Source: an uncultured Bacteroidales bacterium
GTDB lineage: Bacteria; Bacteroidota; Bacteroidia; Bacteroidales; Muribaculaceae
Assembly: GCA_947177325.1 (NCBI GenBank)
Contig: CAMWUH010000126.1
Coordinates: 1 to 6,638 of the forward strand
Direction: 5' to 3'
DNA length: 6,638 nt
Each line of letters begins with the position of its first letter. Within the stretch, counting starts at the first letter, position 1. The position numbers and the translations under genes were made by a program. The notes beneath the pieces were generated by a model. The model searched no databases. It was not told the origin of the DNA and was given only the letters and a program-made list of their open reading frames with translations. This document shows positions 1-4,756 of this stretch, one piece after another.

Positions 1-137
1 TCTTAATTAAAGCATGCGATACATATCTACAAGGCATCTACTGTTTGCTCCCTTTTGACTGCAAATGAAATTTTCCAGGTTTCAGAAAGCCCCAAAAGAG
101 CAGTTAGTAACGCTTTCAATCTTAAAATGTTAGTTTA

Positions 138-177
138 CTACCAATAATAAAAAAGTCTTTTATGAATATATTGGTAG
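138..177. repeat. 40-bp imperfect palindrome with 9-bp perfect arms
   Basis: CTACCAATA at 138-146 is the exact reverse complement of TATTGGTAG at 169-177. The interior is also partly self-complementary: an A-run followed by AGTCTTTTAT near 150-162. It lies just downstream of the start site predicted for the leftward promoter at 188-218, so it would form a hairpin at the very 5' end of that transcript. As DNA it could equally be a binding site for a dimeric regulator. I do not recognise it as a known element, and there is no second inverted pair around the promoter that would suggest an invertible switch. Confidence 0.6.
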
Positions 178-187
178 AGCTACTTGA

Positions 188-218
188 CAAAAATAAAAAT
201 AAAAAACTATTTTGCAAA
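188..218 (-). promoter_or_regulatory. Leftward Bacteroidetes-type promoter
   Basis: On the minus strand TTTG (218-215) is followed after exactly 19 bases by TATTTTTG (195-188), a full match to the TAnnTTTG -7 box. Spacing and boxes agree with the primary sigma-factor consensus known for Bacteroides and relatives. The predicted start is near 183, reading out of the window to the left. The nearest leftward ATG is at 37-35, which would leave a leader of about 145 bases. The AT-rich setting makes chance matches more likely, but both boxes and the spacer fit. Confidence 0.6.
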
Positions 219-268
219 ATCTTCAGCGAATTTTAACAAATTTGAGGTGTGAACATATAAGTATAGAC

Positions 269-288
269 GGGCGTTTGAATTGACGCTC
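269..288. other. Small stem-loop
   Basis: GGGCGT (269-274) pairs with ACGCTC (283-288) through one G-T wobble around an 8-base loop. Only a short CTTTATA follows, so it is a poor terminator. It is one of several stems in the gene-free region and may be part of a structured leader or small RNA. Confidence 0.4.
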
Positions 289-365
289 TTTATAGTAAAA
301 CCGTAAACCTGCGCTCAACGGCTCGATTTAACGATACAATCGCTAAATAACATGAATGATAATTG

Positions 366-415
366 ATAAATCGCAAGATTTGAAATTTGGGATCTTGCCA
401 TTTATTGCTTTTTTT
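366..415 (+). terminator. Stem-loop plus T7 run: orphan terminator, attenuator or operator
   Basis: Bases 366-379 pair with 392-405 at 13 of 14 positions (only C372/C399 fails), around a 12-base loop. A run of seven T follows at 409-415. This is the form of a rightward intrinsic terminator, although the stem is AT-rich. No rightward gene precedes it in the window. The right arm also contains the -33 box (394-397) of the promoter for the gene at 445. The dyad may therefore end an upstream RNA, act as an operator, or both. The structure is seen; the role is inferred. Confidence 0.55.
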
Positions 416-424
416 GTAAATTTG
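394..424 (+). promoter_or_regulatory. Promoter of the CMD-cupin gene
   Basis: CTTG (394-397), a 19-base spacer, then TAAATTTG (417-424), a perfect TAnnTTTG -7 box. The predicted start of transcription is near 429-431. This excludes GTG 424 as a start codon because it sits inside the -7 box, and supports ATG 445 with a leader of about 15 bases. Confidence 0.7.
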
Positions 425-444
425 TGGAAAATCACATTCATGAC

Positions 445-1260
445 ATGAAAAAAATTTTATTACTGATCGTTATATCTCTGTTAACATCAAACATTATGGC
501 ACAACAGAAAATTATTCAAACAGCCGGACGCGACGCTCTCGGCGAATTTGCTCCCGAATTTGCTCACCTCAACGACGACATTCTTTTTGGTGAAGTATGG
601 AGCCGCAACGATCTTCTCTCGCTTCGCGACCGCAGTCTCGTCACCCTTACCTGCCTCATTTCTCAGGGCATTACTGACAGTAGCCTCACATATCATCTTC
701 AGGAAGCTAAGAAAAACGGCATTACCCGCACGGAAATTTCTGAAATTATCACCCATATCGCCTTCTATGCCGGTTGGCCTAAAGCATGGGCTGCGTTCCG
801 CTTGGCTAAAGATGTGTGGGCCGACGACATAAATGGCGAAGATGCCAAAGCCGCTTTCGGTCGCGAGATGATTTTCCCCATTGGAGAGCCAAATTCGGCA
901 TACGCGCAATATTTCACCGGCAATAGCTATCTCGCCCCTATTTCGCTGGAGCAGATACCCTTTTTCAACGTTACTTTCGAGCCCGGTTGTCGCAACAACT
1001 GGCACATACATAAAGCAGCGAAAGGTGGAGGCCAGATGCTTGTAGGTGTTGCCGGTCGCGGATGGTATCAGGAGGAAGGGAAAGAACCGGTTGAAATCTT
1101 ACCCGGCACTGTTATCCATATCCCCGCCAATACAAAACACTGGCACGGAGCAACTGCTGACAGCTGGTTTGCCCACCTCGCGTTTGAAATTCCCGGCGAA
1201 CAGACAGAGAACGTTTGGCTCCAACCCGTCACCGACGAGCAGTACTCTAAATTGAAATAG
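445..1260 (+). CDS. Exported carboxymuconolactone decarboxylase-like/cupin fusion protein
   Basis: A 271-residue two-domain protein. Residues 1-20 form a signal peptide (MKK, hydrophobic core, MAQ cleavage region), so it should act in the periplasm. Residues about 27-127 are a carboxymuconolactone decarboxylase (CMD/AhpD-like) helical domain with the family blocks FGEVWSR, LSLRDRSLVTLT and ITHIAFYAGWP. Only one Cys is near the site (Cys70) and there is no CxxC, so an AhpD-type peroxidase is unlikely. Residues about 165-262 are a cupin barrel with WHIH (His187, His189), Gln197 where a Glu is usual, and the second motif IPANTKHWH (His232), which gives a plausible metal site. Such fusions are known in Bacteroidetes, but substrate and reaction are unknown to me. 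The start is ATG 445, not GTG 424, because of the promoter position and the signal peptide. There is no terminator before the next gene, 60 bp on, so read-through is possible. Confidence 0.9.
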   Translation: MKKILLLIVISLLTSNIMAQQKIIQTAGRDALGEFAPEFAHLNDDILFGEVWSRNDLLSLRDRSLVTLTCLISQGITDSSLTYHLQEAKKNGITRTEISEIITHIAFYAGWPKAWAAFRLAKDVWADDINGEDAKAAFGREMIFPIGEPNSAYAQYFTGNSYLAPISLEQIPFFNVTFEPGCRNNWHIHKAAKGGGQMLVGVAGRGWYQEEGKEPVEILPGTVIHIPANTKHWHGATADSWFAHLAFEIPGEQTENVWLQPVTDEQYSKLK

Positions 1261-1320
1261 CCTTAATTCGATAGTTACTTATTTCTAAATCTTTTAGCAT
1301 GATTTCAATGCTTATGGATT

Positions 1321-2319
1321 ATGCTGCGCGATAAGCTTCAATTAATGATAGCTCGAGGTATTGTAGCGATGGTGGCGCCATTGTTAATGGTTGGGGTCAC
1401 TTCTTGTGATGACTCTTATGCTGCCGCTCCATCCCTTGAGGCCACTTATATTCCCGCCGAGCCGGATTATGCCACCGACCTTATGTGGGTAAATTACTGT
1501 AACGACGTTACCGGCGAAGGGGCCGATGTTTTCTATGTGCCATCTACATGGGAATATGACTGGACTACCCCCGACGGGCTAATATGTCACTACGCCGACC
1601 CTTCACGCCCCGACCATAGAGCGGATATGAAAATCGAAATCGACGGGGTCGCCGACTATATGTCGCCCGGAAATAATTTCTACTCACCGTTCTATCGCCA
1701 TGTAACGCTCGACACTTGGGCCACACTCAACGAAGACACCATCAATAGCCGCTACTTTGCTCTATCGTTTCCCGATGTAAAGCACGCCTTTGACCACTTT
1801 ATTCATAACTTCAACTCTGAACGGCCATTTATATTAGCCGGCTTCAGCCAAGGGGGAAAATCAGTAGTGGAGCTGATGAAAACGATGCCCGACAGCTTGC
1901 AATCGCGAATGATTGCCGCCTACGTCATGGGCTATAAGATTACGCCGGCCGACACAATCACTGCTCCTTGGATCAAAGCTGCCGAGGGCGCAACTGACAC
2001 CGGAGTAACCATTTGCTATAACTCCGTTTCTGAGGTCAGATACACAAAGCCTATCGTGAGCGAGCCCAACGTCATGGCAATTAATCCGGTCAACTGGGTC
2101 ACTGACGCAACTCCCGCCACACTCGACGACACTATCATCGTCACGCTCCACCCCACTGCCAAAGTGCTTGTAGTCGAGGGATATGACGGCTCAACTCTCC
2201 CTAACATTCTAAACATTCTAAACGTTGGCGACTACCACGGGGCAGAGCCGTGGCTCTACAGCTCGTCGCTGCGTCATAACTTTGCTGACCGTATTGCCGC
2301 TTACCGCATGGGAAATTAA
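1321..2319 (+). CDS. DUF3089-type alpha/beta hydrolase lipoprotein
   Basis: A 332-residue protein. Residues 1-28 are a lipoprotein signal ending in the lipobox VTSC, so Cys29 would be lipidated. Asp30 and Asp31 follow, which in Bacteroidetes favours transport to the cell surface (inference). The body fits the DUF3089 group of alpha/beta hydrolases: an N-terminal block with ADVFYVPST (68-76), and the nucleophile elbow GFSQGG with Ser176 (174-179). Late in the chain is a GDYHG block whose His306 is the likely catalytic base. The acid residue is not clear to me. The substrate is unknown; an esterase or lipase-like role is plausible. It lies 60 bp after the CMD-cupin gene, and no good promoter is visible in the gap. 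Residues 295-300 (NIL NIL) come from a perfect 9-bp tandem repeat just before the His306 loop. ATG 1321 is preferred because it gives a complete lipoprotein signal. Confidence 0.85.
   Translation: MLRDKLQLMIARGIVAMVAPLLMVGVTSCDDSYAAAPSLEATYIPAEPDYATDLMWVNYCNDVTGEGADVFYVPSTWEYDWTTPDGLICHYADPSRPDHRADMKIEIDGVADYMSPGNNFYSPFYRHVTLDTWATLNEDTINSRYFALSFPDVKHAFDHFIHNFNSERPFILAGFSQGGKSVVELMKTMPDSLQSRMIAAYVMGYKITPADTITAPWIKAAEGATDTGVTICYNSVSEVRYTKPIVSEPNVMAINPVNWVTDATPATLDDTIIVTLHPTAKVLVVEGYDGSTLPNILNILNVGDYHGAEPWLYSSSLRHNFADRIAAYRMGN
2203..2223 (+). repeat. In-frame 9-bp tandem repeat within the hydrolase gene
   Basis: AACATTCTA occurs twice in a row (2203-2211, 2212-2220), followed by AAC of a third copy. 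In frame this encodes Asn-Ile-Leu twice plus Asn, directly before the VGDYHG loop. The same codons are used in both copies, consistent with a replication-slippage duplication of one tripeptide. Confidence 0.85.
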
Positions 2320-2333
2320 CACAAAAGTGTTAA
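2316..2333. other. Perfect 7-bp hairpin over the hydrolase stop codon
   Basis: TTAACAC (2316-2322) and GTGTTAA (2327-2333) form a perfect 7-bp stem with an AAAA loop. The stop TAA 2317-2319 lies in the left arm. No T-run follows, so it is not a typical intrinsic terminator. It may protect the 3' end of the message or have no role. Confidence 0.45.
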
Positions 2334-2353
2334 AAGTGGTATCTATCAATAAA

Positions 2354-2390
2354 ATAGGCGCCCCACCCACTGAACACCTATATTTCTTTA
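2354..2390 (+). terminator. Possible weak terminator after the hydrolase gene
   Basis: ATAGGCG (2354-2360) can pair with CACCTAT (2375-2381) except for one C/A mismatch, around a 14-base loop. A T-rich stretch follows (2383-2389). It is in the right place to separate the hydrolase from the PepSY-like pair, but the stem is weak and the T-run is interrupted by C. Confidence 0.3.
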
Positions 2391-2412
2391 TGTGTTTTAA
2401 AGTTACAAAATA

Positions 2413-2420
2413 TAATTTTC
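2413..2420 (+). promoter_or_regulatory. Weak candidate -7 box for the PepSY-like pair
   Basis: TAATTTTC differs from TAnnTTTG in the last base only and would place a start near 2425, about 17 bases before ATG 2443. That is the same leader length predicted for the first gene and for typA. No clear TTTG lies 19 bases upstream (only TTTA/TATG around 2387-2392), so the call is weak. Confidence 0.3.
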
Positions 2421-2442
2421 CTAACCTCTAAACTCTAATATT

Positions 2443-2886
2443 ATGATTAAGAAAATTTTCCTTTCGTTTATGGCCTTTATCGGAGTTGCCTTAGTTTCTT
2501 CGGCTCGCGACACTTATGCCCGCGATGCTTCAGCGCTCCCTCAAGCCGCTCAAACCACGTTGACAAATAATTTCAAATCTAAAGTCAGCATAGTCAAAAT
2601 TGAAAAAACTCTCGGAAAAGTTACTGAATTCGAAGTCATTATGACCGATGGCTCAGAAATCTCGTTTGATAAATCAGGAAACTGGAAAAGCGTGGAAGTA
2701 GGTCGTGGCAAAGCTGTTCCCTCCGGCTTTGTTCTGAAAGGCATGACCGACTATGTTAAGAAAAATCACTCAGGTCAAAAAATCGTAGGCATCGATAAAG
2801 AACGCGGTGGCTATGAAGTTGAACTCTCCAACGGTATCGATATCAAATTTGACTCTCAAGGCAACTTCGTCAAATACGACGACTAA
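2443..2886 (+). CDS. Exported PepSY-like protein, two repeats
   Basis: A 147-residue protein. The signal peptide spans residues 1 to about 21 (MIKK, hydrophobic core, VSSA), and there is no lipobox Cys, so a periplasmic or secreted location is expected. The mature part holds two PepSY-like (DUF2874-type, BLIP-fold) repeats: about 32-86 with TDGSEISFDKSGNWKSV, and about 93-147 with GYEVELSNGIDIKFDSQGNF. A PSGF turn links the two. PepSY-type domains are thought to bind peptides or inhibit proteases, but the function of this Bacteroidetes subgroup is not established. The length is typical. It is followed after 37 bp by a paralogue with the same repeat plan, and the two very likely share one transcript ending at 3449. 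The start is well supported by the signal peptide; no Shine-Dalgarno is seen, as usual in this phylum. Confidence 0.88.
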   Translation: MIKKIFLSFMAFIGVALVSSARDTYARDASALPQAAQTTLTNNFKSKVSIVKIEKTLGKVTEFEVIMTDGSEISFDKSGNWKSVEVGRGKAVPSGFVLKGMTDYVKKNHSGQKIVGIDKERGGYEVELSNGIDIKFDSQGNFVKYDD

Positions 2887-2923
2887 TCTTATAATCATCT
2901 AATTCCTTTAACATCCTCTCTCT

Positions 2924-3370
2924 ATGAAAAAGTTTCTTAAATTTATCCCGGCATTGCTCATTGCTATTGCTGCTGTCGGTTTCACCGGTTGTAGCGATGA
3001 CAAAGATGAACCCGTTAACCCGTCGGAACTACCAACTACGGCCAAAACATTTCTCGACACCTATTATCCAACAGTTAAGATAGTAACCACGACCAAAGAT
3101 AAAGATGACTATGAAGTTACATTGGCCAACGGCCATAAAGTTGACTTCACCAAGTCAGGCGAATGGACTGATGTTGATGCTCCGCAAGGTCAAACCATCC
3201 CCTCCGGTTTCTATCCCGCTCAAATCGATGCATACATCGAAACAGCATATCCCGGCTACGGCATCAACGAAATTTCTCGCATTAGCCAAGGCTATGACGT
3301 TGAGCTTACCAACGCTGTTGATCTCATTTTCAGCCACGACGGCTCTTTCATCAGTATCGACCCCGACTAA
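2924..3370 (+). CDS. PepSY-like lipoprotein, paralogue of the preceding gene
   Basis: A 148-residue protein. The signal ends in the lipobox FTGC with Cys23 as the lipid site, followed by SDDKDEP. This acidic stretch resembles the Bacteroidetes lipoprotein export signal, so a surface-facing outer-membrane anchor is likely (inference). Two PepSY-like repeats lie at about 36-86 (LANGHKVDFTKSGEWTDV) and about 93-148 (GYDVELTNAVDLIFSHDGSF), joined by an IPSGF turn. These line up with the upstream protein block by block, which points to gene duplication. The main difference is the cell address, lipoprotein versus soluble. It is the last gene before a strong terminator at 3416-3449. No enzymatic residues are recognised; a binding or inhibitory role would suit the fold. 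Confidence 0.88.
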   Translation: MKKFLKFIPALLIAIAAVGFTGCSDDKDEPVNPSELPTTAKTFLDTYYPTVKIVTTTKDKDDYEVTLANGHKVDFTKSGEWTDVDAPQGQTIPSGFYPAQIDAYIETAYPGYGINEISRISQGYDVELTNAVDLIFSHDGSFISIDPD

Positions 3371-3415
3371 CTTCTCTAATTTATCTAAAATATTAAATAT
3401 ACTCTGGAAATAGAG

Positions 3416-3449
3416 AACGGACCGCCTTGTTCAAAGAGGTCCGTTTTTT
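3416..3449 (+). terminator. Strong intrinsic terminator after the PepSY-like pair
   Basis: AACGGACC (3416-3423) pairs perfectly with GGTCCGTT (3438-3445), with a small extra stem in the loop (3426-3428 with 3434-3436) and a T-run at 3444-3449. It closes the rightward block and lies only 37 bases before tag. Confidence 0.92.
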
Positions 3450-3456
3450 ATGAATA

Positions 3457-3474
3457 TTATCATCATTATCATCA
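3457..3474 (+). repeat. Perfect 9-bp tandem repeat in the tag leader
   Basis: TTATCATCA occurs twice head to tail (3457-3465, 3466-3474), ending 12 bases before the tag start. It fills most of the short gap between the terminator and the gene, where a promoter would be expected but no TAnnTTTG box is visible. Confidence 0.8.
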
Positions 3475-3486
3475 CATCCTTGGATT

Positions 3487-4065
3487 ATGAAACAGAATGA
3501 CGATTTGAACCGATGCAGTTGGTGTGGCACCTACCCCCTGTATGTGAAATATCACGACGAAGAATGGGGTCGGCCCGTAACTGACGACCGCACTTTGTTT
3601 GAATTCCTTACACTGGAAGGCGCTCAAGCGGGTTTATCGTGGATAACGGTTCTACGCAAGCGCACCGGCTATCGGGAGGCTTTCCATAATTTTGACTGCA
3701 AACTTGTAGGCCAAATGACAGAGGAGGATGAACAGCGATTAATGCAATTTGACGGGATAATAAAAAATCGCCGCAAAATTCATGCTGCAATAGTTAATGC
3801 ACGGCTTTTTGAATCAATTGTAGAGGAATTCGGGTCGTTTTACAACTATATTATCAGCTTCTTCCCTGACAAGCGGCGGGTGGTTAATGATGTACCCGAC
3901 ATGGCTGCTATCCCTGTATCGTCGCCCGTTTCCGATGCAATCAGTAAGGATATGCGCAAAAGAGGATTTAGATTCTTCGGCACTGTAATTTGCTATTCAT
4001 TTTTGCAAGCTACCGGATTTATCGATGACCACATTAATTCCTGCCACTTCAAAGCCAAAAAGTAG
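3487..4065 (+). CDS. tag: DNA-3-methyladenine glycosylase I
   Basis: A 192-residue cytoplasmic base-excision-repair enzyme that removes 3-methyladenine from alkylated DNA. It aligns along its length with E. coli Tag from memory, with an offset of 6. The zinc ligands correspond to Cys10, His23, His182 and Cys186 (E. coli Cys4, His17, His175, Cys179; one extra residue before the C-terminal pair). Catalytic-pocket Glu44 sits in LEGAQAGLSW, and Trp52 and Tyr22 match the base-stacking residues. The block KRGFRFFGTVICYSFLQATG is the conserved helix-hairpin region. Length is normal and nothing is missing. ATG 3487 places the zinc Cys at residue 10, as expected. It is separated from the upstream block by a strong terminator and converges on the cupin gene. 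No clear promoter is seen in the 37-base gap. Confidence 0.97.
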   Translation: MKQNDDLNRCSWCGTYPLYVKYHDEEWGRPVTDDRTLFEFLTLEGAQAGLSWITVLRKRTGYREAFHNFDCKLVGQMTEEDEQRLMQFDGIIKNRRKIHAAIVNARLFESIVEEFGSFYNYIISFFPDKRRVVNDVPDMAAIPVSSPVSDAISKDMRKRGFRFFGTVICYSFLQATGFIDDHINSCHFKAKK

Positions 4066-4077
4066 TAACCAATTGTT

Positions 4078-4129
4078 AAAAAATTCCCTCGCAACAACTT
4101 GCCTATGGCATAGATATTGTGAGGGATTT
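4078..4129. terminator. Shared terminator between convergent tag and cupin genes
   Basis: Bases 4085-4094 pair with 4117-4126 over 10 bp (one G-T wobble), and A4081-4083 can add pairs with T4127-4129 past a bulge. TGCC/GGCA (4100-4103, 4107-4110) forms an inner stem. On the minus strand the stem is followed by six U (complement of A4078-4083), a strong stop for the cupin gene. On the plus strand only TTTA follows, so it is weaker for tag. Confidence 0.87.
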
Positions 4130-4151
4130 ATGTGTTAATTACCGAGTATTT

Positions 4152-4562
4152 TTACATGAGATTTTGGCGCTCGGTGATTTCTGCATCGGTCATTGTGTAG
4201 CCTCCGAGAGAGCCTTGTTTAGCTTGAATGCAAATATAGACCATAGGCTCGGCAGATGTACATTTGATATTGCGGTCGCAGTTGGTAGCTACGCGGATTA
4301 CGGAACCTTCAGCCACATCAAATGCTTCGGTATCCACTTGAAAACGGCCGGAGCCTGATAGGATAATATAGTTTTCTTCGTTTGCCTTGTGACTGTGGAA
4401 GAAAGGCACTTCAGCTCCGGTAGGGAGTGTGCCGAATGAAATTTCGCATGAGGTGGCGCCGGTAGCGTCTTTTACGAATTGTTTGCCTTCAAAACTTTTG
4501 AGGGCACCAACTGTGGCGTGAGTAAATTTTGCGCCGTTGTTTAATACTTTAATCTCGCTCAT
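4152..4562 (-). CDS. Small single-domain cupin protein
   Basis: A 136-residue protein with no signal peptide, expected in the cytoplasm. It is one cupin barrel. Motif 1 is complete: PFFHSHKANEENYIILSG with His56, His58 and Glu63. Motif 2 (EGSVIRVATNCDRNIKC, 85-101) lacks the usual P-x-G-x-x-H; Arg97 is where the third His would be, so the metal site is partial or differently built. Substrate and reaction are unknown; a sugar- or metal-binding enzyme or sensor is possible. A longer frame opens at 4616 (18 more residues, MSELIVLHNSHYFFNLSY), but its extension does not look like protein of this family. ATG 4562 gives the clean start MSEIKVLNNG, which I recall as typical of Bacteroidetes homologues. 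The gene is divergent from typA and convergent with tag. Confidence 0.85.
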   Translation of the reverse strand: MSEIKVLNNGAKFTHATVGALKSFEGKQFVKDATGATSCEISFGTLPTGAEVPFFHSHKANEENYIILSGSGRFQVDTEAFDVAEGSVIRVATNCDRNIKCTSAEPMVYICIQAKQGSLGGYTMTDAEITERQNLM

Positions 4563-4703
4563 ATATGACAGGTTGAAAAAATAGTGTGAATTATGGAGCA
4601 CGATAAGCTCTGACAATCATAACAATTCAATGAGCAATTTGTTTTTTTAAAATCGCCGAAAGTGGGTAGAGAAAGAGGATGGGAATATTTTTTGAAGGTA
4701 GTG

Positions 4704-4734
4704 ATTGAGATTTGTTAAAAAAGTTGTAACTTTG
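4704..4734 (+). promoter_or_regulatory. Promoter of typA
   Basis: ATTG (4704-4707), 19 bases, then TAACTTTG (4727-4734), an exact TAnnTTTG -7 box. Predicted start near 4740, giving a leader of about 17 bases to ATG 4757. This excludes TTG 4739 as start codon because it would fall at the transcript end. Confidence 0.72.
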
Positions 4735-4756
4735 CAGCTTGAAAAGCCGTAGATTT

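Larger units (their letters stand above)
1..423. other. Gene-free, signal-rich upstream region
   Basis: No open reading frame of useful length was found on either strand. The stretch is AT-rich and contains, left to right: an imperfect palindrome (138-177), a leftward promoter-like signal (188-218), a small GC-rich hairpin (269-288), a 5-bp stem (324-328 with 338-342), and a long stem-loop with a T-run (366-415) that overlaps the promoter of the next gene. A leftward ATG at 37-35 is open to the window edge (12 codons), but this is too short to call a gene. The density of dyads suggests regulatory DNA and possibly a small RNA. This is inference from structure only. Confidence 0.6.

Noticed and set aside
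1..37. Leftward ATG at 37-35, open to the window edge (MPCRYVSHALIK)
   Set aside because: Only 12 codons are visible; composition and length give no support beyond the distant promoter at 188-218.
138..218. Invertible promoter switch
   Set aside because: The inverted arms 138-146/169-177 enclose only 22 bases and do not flank the promoter; no matching inverted pair surrounds 188-218 and no recombinase gene is present.
424..444. GTG 424 as start of the CMD-cupin gene (seven extra residues)
   Set aside because: It overlaps the -7 box TAAATTTG (417-424), so it would lie upstream of the predicted transcript start. ATG 445 begins a normal signal peptide.
487..1011. 174-codon minus-strand open frame
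   Set aside because: It runs antisense through the CMD-cupin gene, has no recognisable domain, and lacks a promoter; a shadow of the real gene.
4119..4358. 79-codon plus-strand frame in the cupin region
   Set aside because: It lies mostly antisense to the cupin gene and begins inside the shared terminator stem.
4563..4616. ATG at 4616 as start of the cupin gene
   Set aside because: The 18 added residues do not resemble the family, and an internal ATG at 4562 gives the expected MSEIKVLNNG start.
4739..4756. TTG 4739 as start of typA
   Set aside because: It lies at the predicted transcript start just after the -7 box, and family members begin at MQNIRNIAII, matching ATG 4757.
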